Positions 15,180-26,749 of a stretch of 64,000 nt of DNA are shown here, piece after piece. A program made the position numbers and the translations under genes. Source of the stretch: Castor canadensis. Its lineage: Eukaryota > Chordata > Mammalia > Rodentia > Castoridae. Location: the NCBI RefSeq assembly GCF_047511655.1, contig NC_133401.1:14230001-14294000 (forward strand), in the 5' to 3' direction. Under the pieces are notes generated by a model, which did no database searches, was not told the origin of the DNA, and saw nothing but the letters and a program-made list of their open reading frames with translations. Positions within the stretch are counted from its first letter, which is position 1. Every line of letters begins with the position of its first letter.

Positions 15180-15920
15180 AAACAATCACACAGACCCACA
15201 CCTACCCAGGCACACACTCCACATCACACACACCAACAAAGTGACACATACCACGTACCTACAACATACATCACACAGCTTGCACACCTCAACACAATCA
15301 CAAACTCCCCCACTGTCATGCAACACAATTCTGTAGACCCAGACATCTACAAAATCACACACCACCACTATCACACACAATCCTTGTTGCACAGACCCAC
15401 ACCTCAACACAATCACACACAACATAGTCACAGATATTCACACAGAAACAGATACACAATTTTACACAGACACACACCAACTCAATCCCACACAGAAACA
15501 AAGACACAATCACAAATCCCAGACTGACACATACTAAACACAGACACAGGCACACACCAAGGCTCAAATACAGAAATATAGATTGTAAGCACACCAGCAC
15601 ACAATCACACACTGAGACAATGTAACACAGAAACAGAGACACACCTAGACACACTGCAGCACAGCCAAATCATGACAAAAAAGCCAGTCACACAGTCAAA
15701 CACACACTCACAGAGAGGCACATACCATCAACACAGACAGCTACAGCCAGACAGCAAACTCATATGGCTGCACCCTTGTTCAGAGACACGGTCACAATCA
15801 CACACGCAGACACACAATTGCAATCACAGTCCCAAACATGACCAGCACAGCCAAGAGCTATACACAGCCCCACAGACACACTCAGACACACTCACACCCA
15901 CAGGTCAAAGCTTGTTTGGG
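15180..15920. repeat. Degenerate CA-rich tract
   Basis: Plus strand built from ACACA, CACAGA and ACAATCACAC words with strong strand bias; not a clean microsatellite. No gene. Confidence 0.7.
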
Positions 15921-16311
15921 CCAGGTGTGTACTCAGAGGCACACAGAGGCACCCCAGAGTCCCACATCTGTCCATCCGTCCGACTGTCCATCCATCCAAC
16001 CATGCACTTCTCAAGCATGTCTGCGTGTGTATGTGTGTCTGCGTGTGTCTATAAAATATGCATTTGTCTCGACCCCTCTTCTGTAGCTGTGTCTCTCAGA
16101 AACCCTCTGGGTGTCAGTATCTGTTTGTCTGTCTGTCGTTGAAGATCTTTGATGCTCATCTAGGTCTGGCTCTGACTCTAAATGTCCACCTCTCTAAGTG
16201 TCTCTGTTTCTGTCTGTCTGTCTCTGGACATCTCTGTCTGTCTTTCTCTGTCTCTAGGCCTCTCTGTCTGCTTGTCTCCTCACCCCCCATCGCTGCAGCC
16301 CCCTGGGCTGG

Positions 16312-16530
16312 GGTTTAACCAGTTGTTTTGATTTCTCTAAGCTGTGCTGGCCGCCTCGGGAGCCGCCTCGGGCCTCACACCGCCCCCAGCCCCTTCATCC
16401 CTCACCGGACCCCCCCATCCCCACCTCCCCTTAACACAATCTGCACAAGTGGAATGAAAATTGATTTTTTTTTTAAATTTCATATCTTCTCCAGGGCTCT
16501 GTCTAAAGAGGAGAGAGACGCGGCCCAAGA
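16312..16530. promoter_or_regulatory. Candidate conserved element C
   Basis: Contains TTGTTTTGATTTCTCTAAGC, GCCGCCTCGGGAGCCGCCTC (a GCCGCCTCGGG direct repeat) and GAATGAAAATTGATTTTTTT, with ATTGAT at 16460-16465. CT-rich before it, (AC)n after it. Confidence 0.4.
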
Positions 16531-16559
16531 CCCCTCTCCCACCACTGCCCCCACAAGCG

Positions 16560-16564
<5 letters not shown>

Positions 16565-16607
<43 letters not shown>
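16565..16607 (+). repeat. (AC)n microsatellite
   Basis: About 21 AC units directly after GCGCGCGCACAT, a Z-DNA-prone alternating purine-pyrimidine run. Confidence 0.9.
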
Positions 16608-16608
<1 letters not shown>

Positions 16609-17069
16609 CTGTCTGCATCCATGGCCACAAGCTCAGATACATTCTGGGTACACATCCCTCCCCAGGCCACACGCTCACACAGCACACATCTGTGCACACA
16701 GCAGACTCACAAACACACTTACCAGTCGGCACCACACCACGCACACCCTGGGCCGTGGGCGCGCAGCCGGCCCCCTGTCCATCTGCCTTCATGTGAACAA
16801 GCACCCCCCAACACCTTGTCCAGCTCGGTGCACAGGCCTGCTGTCACACGCTGTATGTACATGTGCTCACACACCTGTCCACTGGGTTATGGGTGGCTCA
16901 GGGACTGTCCCACCATAGTCACTGGGAGACCCCGTGGCTGTCCTGGTGAGGAGGGGTCAGGATGGGACTATCTTGCCAGCTCCTGTCCCCCAGCCCCAGA
17001 TGTCCCCATTCCCACCCCTCCTCACATCCACCCAACACTCTGGCCTGGCCACGGGAGGAGGTGACTCTG

Positions 17070-18010
17070 TGCCTGAGGTACACACACACACATACACACA
17101 CTGTTCCCACACAAACCATGTACACACCACACACACCATATACATGCCATATATACACTCGCCACACCACGTATCATACTACACCACACACACCATGTGT
17201 ATAGCCCCAAGACGCCATCCATCACACTGTACAACACAACACACCACACTACACACATCCCACCCATCGCCACTCACCACACCATATACCACCCAACACA
17301 CCATCCACCACACACACTACACACCCCACACCAAACCACACCACACACATCTAACACTACCTTCCACGCCACAGCACAAACCACAGCACACCCCACAACC
17401 CCACACAACACACACCTCACACCTCACACATCACACGCACACACAAATCTCATATGCCACCATCCTACACCACAGCCACACCGCCCACACACCACATGAC
17501 ACACCGTACACATGCCACACTCAAACACCACACCCCACACACAGCACATGTGCCCAGATACCAGACACACAACACATACCACACTCTCACACTGTAATTT
17601 TCACATGGGCACACACGTAAAGCACTGGAATTGAAATCCAGTCAGCCATAACACACAGACCCATAAAACACACGCAGAGGCACACAGTGGACAAACTTTT
17701 TCAATGTCCATACTTACCACAGAAACAGCCTCCCACACAGCACTGGGCACGAGCTCATGCAAGTTGCACACACAGGCACCATTCAACAGTCACACATGAA
17801 CACACAACCACATAAACACACACAGTCTGGTCACACGTGCACACAGCCATCAACACTCTTCAGGTTGGTCACACACACACTCACTGCCATAACCCAACAC
17901 TCTTTATCCAGCCTGTTCCGTTTCACCCCAAGTGACCACGCACACACAGACTACGCCTACAACAGAACCCGGCTTTAGACACAAGCTCAGAGACACACCA
18001 GCCCCCAGCA
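17070..18010. repeat. Degenerate CA-rich tract
   Basis: Plus strand dominated by CACACCACACACACC-type words with drift, also at 18340-18460. No gene or RNA seen. Confidence 0.7.
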
Positions 18011-18939
18011 CAACACCCTGCCACACAGACTCAGACACCTGGGACCTGACACAGGTTTGGGGGTCTCCCTGGCTGGTCCTTCACACCCACACTCACCAGC
18101 CTGGCTCCTGGTGAGTTGGGGTCTGACTCCCCTCAGGCCTCACTAGCTTGGTCCTCCCACCTCGTTTCTCCTGGCTGAAGCCTTCTCACCTCCTTGCCCT
18201 TGGGGACATGGTTGTCCTGCTCTGGTCACTCAGCCCTGTGTGGCCCCACACTGTGGAAACACCAGACACAGCAAAGCTCCAGAGTTCTAGACAGACAAAC
18301 CAGACATGCACAGCTGAGTGCCAAACAGGTCCCCCAGGCAGGCTCACGGACACGACACGTGGCTTTACACAGCCCCATGGCCTCGTACACCCACACCTAG
18401 TCCCCATACCCAGGGACATACGCATTGCGTCACATTGCACTATGACACAAGTCACACAGGCACACATGCTGGGTCCTCTGCTGAGACTGGTTTGTGCAGG
18501 ATAGAGGGACAAATGGCCAGGGGCTTCTGGATCTGGAGGAGTTTTCTGACACCAGGTTTGGGTGGTTGAGAGGCGCCAGGCCAGGGACAGGGAGGCGGAG
18601 TGGCTAAGGAGGGCCCAGAATGGAGACCCACACCCTCGCTCATCCTGTCTTTCCCTTTTGCTAGGTGTCTCTGCCTGGGGACAGCTGTGTCTCTCTGGGT
18701 CTCTGTCTCTCTCCTCAAGTTCCAGTCTCTGCACAGATGTCCCTGGGGCTGTGGCCAGCGTGCAGAACAGTGTCAGTGGGGGGTGGTGGTGAGGGAGCGT
18801 CCCCAGGGAGGTGGGAGCTGCAGTGCCACGCACCCCGCCTACCAAACAGCACTGGGGGAAGGGAGAGGGAGGCGCGACAGCCCAGCCCTGCTCCCTGCCA
18901 GACTGCGCCCCTCCCTGCAAAGACCTAGGGAGCTGGAGA

Positions 18940-19330
18940 AGGCTGGAGACTTGGAGGACCCAGAGAAAGAGGGACACATGCACAGAGGGGACAGTGAGAG
19001 ATACAGAACAGAGAGGAAGGAGAAGCAACACAGAGGGAGGAGAGACAGAGATAGAGACAGAGAGGGAGAGAGATGAACAGAAATGAGAGACCAGAGAGAA
19101 AGAGAGTAAAAGGAAGCAAGACCCAGAGAGAGACAGACAGACTTGACAGAGACAAAGAGACAGAAGGGAGACCCAAATTAGAGAAACCCAGAAAGAGGGA
19201 GAGAGTGAAGAGGCTGAGACCAGGTAAATTAGAGCTGGAGGACTCCGGGAGACAGGGAGGGCATGCCAGAGACCCAGGGTCAGAGAGGAAGCCAAGGAGG
19301 GGGCAGAGATGCGGAAAATTGAGGGATTAG
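18940..19330. repeat. Purine-rich GAGACAGA tract
   Basis: Plus strand repeats GAGACAGA/GAGAGAG words for about 350 bases. Open frames through it are Arg/Glu low complexity. Confidence 0.7.
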
Positions 19331-20211
19331 GACAGAAGCAAGAAAGTGGATGAGGAAGAACAGAAAGCCAAGGGGGGCTGAGGGGGACCCAGCTATGTGG
19401 ACTCATGGCTTCCATTTGTGAGTGACCAGTACTCACCTGCCCCTTACACAGCTTCAGACCTGGGGGGGGTCAGACAGCTCCAAAACCTACCCCTGCCCCT
19501 CCTTCTCCTCACCTCCACCTGGTCCACTCCCAACCCCATCTTCACAACCCCACCCCCAGCCCCTGCCCCATCCTGAGCCCTGGCCTCTTCTCAGCTCCAT
19601 CCCCAACCTCACCCCACTGACCAGCCATGTTTTCTGGGTTGAACCTGTTGGCCTCACACCCCCCATCACAGAGTGACTGAATCAGTGTTGCTGGAGGGGC
19701 AGAGGGACAGAACGTTGAAGGAGAGAGTGGCCAGTCTGAGAGCCCTTCTAGACTGATCACCAAGGACCAGGGGCTCCTTGGTGTGTCCTGATTGGCACCA
19801 AGTATCTGCTGAAGAAAGAGTGTTTGAGACAAATCCAGATCAAACAGACTGGCAGGGAATCAGAAAGACAGAGGGGGTGGAAGGGGAAATAAGGGTGCTG
19901 GAGGGTTGAACACAGGGAACAGACAAAGACAGGACAGGAGGATGGGGGCAAAATGGGGAGAAGTTGGTGATGAGAATCAATAAAAGAGAAATGGAGTCAA
20001 AGACCCAGGAGGGCAAACATGAGGGACAAAGAGTCAAGGGAACAGGGAAGAAACTCAGAGGAACAAGGAGAGGAGACAGTGGACAGGGCCCAAGTGCCCC
20101 AGTGCCCTGAGGGCAGGTCAGGGGCCGGGCCAGCTGAGACAGGTGCCTGGGCTGCTGGGGATCCCATAAGAGCCAGGGTCCGGCCAGGCTGGGGGAGGCT
20201 TGGGGCTCCAG

Positions 20212-20340
20212 GGGCATCAGGCGCAGTGCTAATTCAGTGCCATCGATCAGACGGGATGAGAGCAATAAATTATTGTGACAAGATGCAATCCTGGCCCGCA
20301 CACTGCCGCCGAGGCGGATCGATCCCTGTCCCCAGCCCCA
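20212..20340. promoter_or_regulatory. Candidate conserved element D
   Basis: Contains ATCGAT at 20242-20247, a CAATAAATTATTG near-palindrome at 20263-20275, and the perfect palindrome GGATCGATCC at 20316-20325 after GCCGCCGAGGC. AT and CpG rich in a purine-rich setting. Confidence 0.5.
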
Positions 20341-20509
20341 CACCGGTCCCATGCCCAAGCCTCCTTGGTTGGGACGCTTCTGCCCATCTCTCCCTCCATT
20401 CCCCCCACTACACACTCACCCCCACTGGTGGCCAGGCCAGGCAGTAGCCCTTGAGAAGAGACAGGACCAGAAGGGGACTTAGGGAAGTCCAGACCTGATT
20501 TGACCCAGG

Positions 20510-20690
20510 CCCTCTCACTTCCTTCAGCACCCCATCCTCATCACCACATGAGACAGGAATGGCCATGACACCCATTTCACAGATGTGGAAACTGAGTGAG
20601 GCTCAGACAGGGAAAGTAACTTGGCCAAAGTCTCACAAGAGAGAGTGGTGTAGACTGGACTAAAATGCAGATCAGGGAGACTTCAAGGCC
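20510..20690 (-). mobile_element. MIR remnant
   Basis: Reverse-oriented MIR core: CATTTCACAGATGTGGAAACTG, then AAGTAACTTGGCCAAAGTC. Confidence 0.6.
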
Positions 20691-20699
20691 CCAATATCT

Positions 20700-20880
20700 G
20701 TACTGTCAGAGGAGAAAGCAAAGGACAGAGATAAAAACGGAAGGAAGAAATAGAGAATGAGATAGAATAGAGGACACAGAGAAACAGAGTCAGATATGTG
20801 GAGAGATGAAGAAATACAGAGAACAAAGAGGTAGAGAGTGACCAAGAAACAAAGACAGACGACAAAGAGACAGAGACTTA
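20700..20880. repeat. Purine-rich tract
   Basis: GAGACAGAGA-type words; a weak ID-like SINE trace follows at about 20889-20945. Confidence 0.5.
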
Positions 20881-21239
20881 GTCAAAAGGTTGGGAATGGA
20901 GCTCAGGGTAGAGCACCTGTGGTCCATCTCCAGAACCACAAGGGAAAAATAAAAAGACAGATTCAGAGACAGGCAGGGGAACAGGGCAAGGAGGGATGTG
21001 CAGGTAGAAGCAAAGGTAGCCTGGCCATAGAGAAAGGAAATCAAAGGAGTGAGGCATGTGGAGAGACTGGGTGTCTAGGGGGCAGGTATGGGTTTGAAGG
21101 AGAGATGGGATAAGGCTGTGGACCTAGGAGTCAATCAGTGTTAGTGGAAGCCAAGTGTGTGAGCAGAGGGCGGGGTGTGTCCAAGAGCAGGAATGGGGGA
21201 TGGAAGACCTGAGTGATGGAGAGGCAAGGTTTCCCAAAT

Positions 21240-23260
21240 CAACTCGGTTGACAGGTGTGTCTGTGGAGGAGGGTGGTCACCTGATGGGCAAGTGTGGGAG
21301 GCCAGGACCCTTGGATGACTAGAAGGGCAGTGTCCGCAGTCAGATGGCCTCTGTTTGACTCAGTTCTCCAAGTGCTCCCAGTTTCTGGGACCCAAAGAAA
21401 ACACTTCACCTCTCTGAGCTCATTTTCCCTCTCTGTAAAATGGGATGAGAGTTAAATCCCTGCCTCCTGAGTCCCAGGAGATGATGGATGTCCTGTCACA
21501 GAAGATTCTAGTAATCAGCTGTCATCATCACCATCAGTATGCATGAAATAGGTGAGGTGGGTGGACCAGCAGCGGCACATACAGCCCCCGACCTGGTGTG
21601 AGGCCCCAGGAAGACTTGCCAGGTATTTCTGATGCAGGCTGATGTCTGAGGATTTCTGATTTAAGGGAGTCTTGTCCCTGGTGCAGAGAGCAGGTGTGCA
21701 AGTGGCTGGACACAGGTATCACACGCGTCTAACAAACGCTTTAGGTGTTGCTTATGCTTACCAAGAAAGGTGTTCCCTGAGAAGAGGGCAGGTTGGATAT
21801 GCATGTCGTGCAAAGGGACAGGTGTGAGGGAGCTGAAGGTTTGGCCCCTACGGTGTGGGCAACAGGTTGCATGGGCAGGTAGTGACGTTGGAAAAAGCTG
21901 AGAACAAGATGGTTAAGTGTGCAGAGGTTTATAAGATGCTCATGATGTTTGTGAAGGGTTCAGGGTTTACCTGGACATTTAGGAGGAAAAGAAGAAAGGT
22001 GGAAACAGCACTGGGAGCCAGGTGTATGTCTCTGGGGCAGGGATGTGTCTAGGAGTTGGTGTCTCCTTTGGGGACAGGTTGAGCAAGCCAGGAGTATGGC
22101 AGAAAACTGCCAAAGAGCTACATGGCAGAGAGAGGTTAAGGGTGCCATGAGTGGGTATTTGGATGTCTTAGCATCTGTTTGCTGAAGAAATTAGTGGCTG
22201 TGGGGGTGAACAGGTGATGCTTGAGGTGAACAGGTGAGGAAGGGGAAGGTGTGTGGAGTTACTGGTGTGACCTTGTGCTACAAGGCAAGAGGAAGTAAGT
22301 AACATGGGCAATTAGCGTGGGGGAGAAAAGAAGTAGACAGATTGGTACCTGAGGGGCAGATGTGAGGAAACAGGTACACAGGTGAGGCAGACAGCTGCAG
22401 CAAAGGACAGAGTCCCTGCCCCGGAATGTACAAGTGTGAAGTGTGTGACTGAGAGAGGCGGGGAGCTTTCAGGTGGGGCAGGTAGGACTCTTAGTGGACA
22501 AGGACTTTAGGGAAGCATGATGACAAGGCAAGGACATGAGAAAGAAAACACGAGACAGCTGGGGTCGTGAGAGTGATCGGAGGTTTAGGGCTAGGAGACA
22601 GGTAGTCGGGAGGTGGGAAGGACAGGTGTGGAGGCCTAAGCGGGCAGCAGGTGTTCATGTAAATGACAGGAGGGGGAGGGAAAGGCACAGGCAGAGAGTG
22701 ATGTGGGAAGCGCCTGTGCTCCTGCGTGACTGTGTCAGGAAGGCTGTTCTGGAAGGATAGGTGTGAGGGAGGAGGAGGCAGATGGGCTGGGATAGCATGC
22801 ACACAGGCGGTGTGTGCACAAGGTGTGTGTGTGTTGTGTGGTGAAAAGGTGAGGGGGCGGGCAGAGCATGCCTGTGAGAAACAAGTGTATTTAGAGCTTC
22901 AGGGGATAGGTGGAGGGTTGCAGGTGCAGGTAGGAAAGTGACATTGTGGCATGAGGCAGACACAGGGATTCAGGTGGACGGCCAGATTTCGGAAAAGAAG
23001 TGTTGTCTGGCAAGGCAGGCAAAAGGTGTTATGAGCATCTCTGGGGCAGGTCTGAGGGGAACAAGTGTTACCTGAAGGGCTAGGTGAGAAGACACAGAAG
23101 TAGATGAAGGAAACAGGTGCAGGGGACAGGTGTTACTGTAAGGGACAGGTATAAGGAGACCTATGCTTCCAGGAGGTTCAGATGGATGTGAGGGGGTGTT
23201 GATAGACAGGTGAGGGTGAAGAGTGTTACCTGTGGCCACAGGTGTGTGCAGTGTAACTCT
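21240..23260 (+). repeat. CAGGTG-rich degenerate array
   Basis: A loose repeat around GACAGGTGTGAGG. By eye CAGGTG occurs 16 times on the plus strand (21252, 21691, 21819, 22019, 22211, 22231, 22379, 22470, 22623, 22648, 22921, 22971, 23114, 23127, 23207, 23239) and once as CACCTG (21278), versus about one expected by chance. CAGGTG is the E-box bound by ZEB, SNAI and TCF3-type factors. It may simply reflect the repeat's ancestral unit. Confidence 0.65.
21335..21535 (+). mobile_element. MIR remnant
   Basis: CTTCACCTCTCTGAGCTCAT and TCTCTGTAAAATGGGATGAG are typical of the MIR 3' half. Embedded in the CAGGTG-rich block. Confidence 0.65.
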
Positions 23261-23479
23261 GCACAGTGGTTTGCTGTCTCCTCCCCTCTCCTCCCCTCCC
23301 CAGGACAGGTGGGAGGTCAGCTCCAGCTCTCAAGTCCCTCTTGTGGCTTGTGGCTCTGGCCTGGGCAGGGTGCAGTTAGCTGTGGGCCGGCAGGCAGCCC
23401 GGGCTCCTGAGGCTGCTTGGCGATGCGGAGCGCGTCTGGGCCTCGGTGGCCGGCAGGGCGGGGGGAGCGGGCAGGGGGG

Positions 23480-23630
23480 GGGCCGTTTAGCCGTGATAGA
23501 TCCGCGCGCCGCTTGTCTCTTAATCTCCGGAGCGACCGATCGATTCGCTATTTCCCTTTGTTGCCAGAAAATTCGATCCTGGGCCTGGAATTAGGTCCCC
23601 GGCTTAATCTGAGCGGAAACCAGCGAGGGG
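23480..23630. promoter_or_regulatory. Candidate conserved element E
   Basis: Rich in CpG yet AT-containing: GATAGATCCGCGCGCCGCTT, then GACCGATCGATTCGCTATTT (ATCGAT at 23539-23544), a TTGTTGCCAG piece, AATTCGATCC, and GGCTTAATCTGAGCGG. Preceded by a GC-rich CpG cluster (23395-23480) and followed by a purine tract. Confidence 0.5.
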
Positions 23631-23880
23631 GAGACAGAGACAGAGATGCTGGGAGAGACAGAGACGAAGAGATAGTGAGAAACAGAGAGAGGCAGAGAAA
23701 GAGACATGCTGAGGGAGAGAGACACAGAGAGAGTTGGGCAGATTCAAGAAGAGAGCGTCTAAGAGTTGGATCCAAAGACAGATAGTACAAGAGACAGAGA
23801 CAAAGAGTCAGAGAGACAGATTCTGGGGGAGTTAGAGGTGAACACTGAGGTGCTGTGCGAGACAGAGACAGATCACAAGA
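23631..23880. repeat. Purine-rich GAGACAGA tract
   Basis: Plus-strand GAGACAGAGA words for about 230 bases, like the tracts beside other islands. Confidence 0.65.
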
Positions 23881-24054
23881 CCCAGCCAGGGGAGAGATGG
23901 CTGCAGTGGTCCAGGACTGGCCTTGGACTGTGATGGAATGATGATGTCTAGAAAGGGTGTCCTAGAGAGAGGCACAGCCCCTACCCCAAGAGTCAGGTCT
24001 CTGTACTTCCTGCCCTGAAATGTGCAGACCCCAGGATTGGCTGAAATGTCCTTC

Positions 24055-24425
24055 CCACAAACCCTGTAACCCCTAACCCCAAATATCCAGATACCAAATA
24101 TCCAAACCCAAATTTGCAGACCTTCAGCCTTGAACTCTAGTCCCAAATCCAGACCTCCCAGCCCCCTAAGATCCAAACCCTCATGGTGACCTCCAGCCCC
24201 AAGTAGTCAGCTCCCAACCCCAAATATTGAGGTCTTGAACCCCCAAAATTCAGTCTGTCTCTAAGTCCCAGGTCCCATATATTCAAGCCCTCAACACAGA
24301 TCACTAAACCCCACTTGGATTCTAGTCCCAAATATCCACTCTTCAGTCCCAAATATCCAGACTCACCCTCAGGTCGGCCCGCTAACCCCTATCCCCAAAT
24401 ACCCAGACCCTGATCTCTCCCAGAC
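24055..24425. repeat. Degenerate 'CCCAAATATCCAGA' array
   Basis: Roughly a dozen drifting copies of a CCCCAAATATCCAGAC-like phrase. No gene. Confidence 0.55.
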
Positions 24426-24690
24426 CCCATCTGGGTGGCTTTCACACAAGTCCCCTTTCCCACCCCCCACACCTCGCACCTCTGTCCCAAGGCCGCACCT
24501 CCTGCGCTCTCCTCCTCCCACCTCCCCAGAGTTAGGCGCAGCCGCACCCGCTCCACCTGCCGCGTCTCAGGTTGGGGAGCCCCGGATTCCCAGGTCCCTT
24601 GCGACCACCTCCCGCGCCCCGACCCCAGCCGCAGGCAGGAATCCCCGCCCCCCATCCCCGCCCCTGCGCCAGCCCGCGGCGCTCACTCAC

Positions 24691-24769
24691 TTTCCTGGGC
24701 TTGCGCATCCGCTCCGTCCCGGGTGAAGTGTTTAAAGTTCGGATCCCACAGCCATAGCCCCACGGCGTC
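24691..24769 (-). other. Candidate ERFL 5' exon (79 bases)
   Basis: On the minus strand a good acceptor (CCCTTCCCCAG, pyrimidine-rich upstream) and a strong donor (AAA then GTGAGTGAG) bracket 79 bases, also open in one frame (DAVGLWLWDPNFKHFTRDG). Splicing to the acceptor at 12521 would place it in the ERFL 5' UTR. An ATG at 24708 would then open a 13-codon upstream frame that overlaps the ERFL start. If a real internal exon, still more 5' exons lie upstream. Not recognised from any known protein. Confidence 0.4.
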
Positions 24770-25073
24770 CTGGGGAAGGGACACCGGGCGAGGTCGCAGT
24801 GGGGCGGGGGTGGGGGGTTAGGGGGGAGACGCCCGGAGCCCCGGGGAGATGGAGATCAAGAGGACGAGGTCAGCGTAGTCACTGAGATATGGTGATAGAG
24901 AGAGACCCAGAGTCAGAGAAGAGAGACTGGGGGGTGGGGACGAGCAGAGATCGGGAGATGCAGATAGAGACACCGCGAGAGATGCGCAAAGAGAGACGGA
25001 GACGCGGGAAGCTGGGAACCCGGCTCCGGGCGGGAGCGCAGCGGGCAACAGGGCGCGGGCGGCCGGCCTCGGC

Positions 25074-25195
25074 GCCTCCTCCTCCTCCTCCTCCTCCTCC
25101 TCCTCCTCCAGTTGTGCCGCCTCCTCCTCCTGCTCTTCCTCCTCCTTCTCCTCCTCCTCCTCCTCCTCCTCCTGCTCTTCCTCCTCCTCCCCCCG
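25074..25195 (+). repeat. (CTC)n/(CTT) trinucleotide tract
   Basis: Over 100 bases of CTCCTC with scattered CTT and CTG. On the minus strand it reads as poly-Glu, which creates a spurious acidic open frame. Confidence 0.9.
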
Positions 25196-25307
25196 CGCTC
25201 CTCCGCCGCGCGCCGCGCGCCTCCCGCCCTCGCGGCCGCCCGGCCCCGCTCGGCGCACAGATATATGGAGGCGGCGGCGGCGGCGGGCGGTGCGGGGGAG
25301 GGGGCGG

Positions 25308-25425
25308 GAGCGCGATCGATGGAATATAATTTTCCTCAAACTCGGAAAATAAAGTTCAGAGCTGATCAAATTTGAAAACAGATGTCGAATCGCGACTCTA
25401 AATAAGGTTCGATCCCGGGACTGAG
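25308..25425. promoter_or_regulatory. Candidate conserved element F
   Basis: GCGATCGATGGAATATAATT (ATCGAT at 25315-25320), TTTCCTCAAACTCGGAAAAT, GCTGATCAAATTTGAAAACA, TGTCGAATCGCGACTC (CGAATCGCGACTC is nearly symmetrical) and AAATAAGGTTCGATCCCGG. It sits at the edge of the CpG island. Confidence 0.5.
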
Positions 25426-25599
25426 GGAGTGGGGGTTGGAGGGCGGGAGGGCGGAGAGACCCCCTCCACTCCCTGTCCCCCCCACCTCCGCTCCGCCCTA
25501 CCAAGGAGGACACCCGGACAGAAGGACAGGCGGGAGTGGAGATAGCAACTATGCCCGATCAGATCCCTTGCGGTGCACGCAAAGCTGGACGGGGCCTGG

Positions 25600-26000
25600 A
25601 GCGAGGACCCGCATTTGCACACGCAGCCTTGTTAGCAGACACACGGGCACGCGGGACGCATGGAGTCAGTGACACAGCCCGTGCAAATATACACGCTCAC
25701 ATAGCACACAGCCTAGAGAGTACATAGGCACACAGAACTACACCAGAGACAGACCTACCCTCTGTCTAGGCAACACACATGGACACAGTAACACAGAAAG
25801 TGGAAATACAACAGGTGTACTGGGACATACGCGCGACGAAGTGTACACAAACAGATGGAGGCAACACATTCTGCTCCAACCACTTCTGATTCACTGACCC
25901 ACAAACGACACACGGACACACAAGACACACAGAGCCACGCCCAGGCACACAGCCTGGTCACACAAATCCCCACTGACTTAGGATGATCACAAAGGGACCC
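25600..26000. repeat. Degenerate CA-rich tract
   Basis: Plus-strand ACACACGGGCAC, CACAGTAACACAG words. Diverged; no gene seen. Confidence 0.55.
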
Positions 26001-26504
26001 AGGGTGTGTCTTCACACTTCACACACTGGTCCCGGGTGCACAAGCACACCTTCCGTGCCCCCCAGCCCCAGCACATAGGCCAGGGCCAGGCCTGGGAGAA
26101 TCAGCTCCCATTGAAATAACAAGTCAGTATCAACCAGCCACAGGGCCCTGGGAGCGCTTTAGTGCCCAGGGACCTTCCTGGCCTAGCCTGACTTTGCCCT
26201 TCACAGTCCTGCCTCTTTCCCAGCACACCTCCTCTGCTCCCTTTTGCTACTGGCTCCCCTCTTGGCTCTCCAATTCCTGAGTCAGGCTCTGCCCCCATCC
26301 CCCAAGACTCATGTCTCTGGGGCAAGGCAGCCTACCTGCCAGAACACCTATGTCTCAGGGCAAGATGGCGGTGCCCAAGTGACTATACCGGGGTGGGATC
26401 TCACCTCACCGACCCTACCGGTCCCCCAGGCATCAGACACCAGGGTGCAGAGAGGTTGGAAGAGAACTTCAGGGTAGGTCCAGCTCCACCCTACGGGAGC
26501 TCCA

Positions 26505-26645
26505 CGGGGCAAGTGGTTAAACATTCTGAAGCCTCAGTTTCCTCATCTGCAAAACGGGACCACAATGACAAATATCCCCGAGAATGGCTGGGAAGGTGAA
26601 CCAGAAAGACGTGTGGAGAGGTTGGCACCATGCCCAGCACAAATC
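26505..26645 (+). mobile_element. MIR remnant
   Basis: Contains GCCTCAGTTTCCTCATCTGC then AAAACGGGACC and CACCATGCCCAGCAC, all typical MIR segments in plus orientation. Confidence 0.65.
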
Positions 26646-26749
26646 ACACACTTGCTGTGAGCATGCCTACTTCAAAATAATCACAGTAAAAAAATACCTG
26701 AACTCCTAGAAAACAAGAATTCGCTCACTTGGCTCTACCTTTTCTCCTG

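Larger units (their letters stand above)
24540..25330. promoter_or_regulatory. CpG island, candidate ERFL upstream promoter
   Basis: High CpG density throughout, interrupted by a (CTC/CTT)n trinucleotide tract (25074-25195) and a (GGC)n run near 25267-25290. It overlaps the candidate ERFL 5' exon and adjoins element F. Promoter role is inferred from CpG content and position upstream of ERFL. Confidence 0.5.

Noticed and set aside
18186-19436. 416-residue minus-strand open frame
   Set aside because: Leu/Ser/Pro low complexity from GAGACAGA repeats on the opposite strand.
24818-25513. 231-residue minus-strand open frame with a long poly-Glu run
   Set aside because: The acidic run is the trinucleotide repeat at 25074-25195; no domain on either side.
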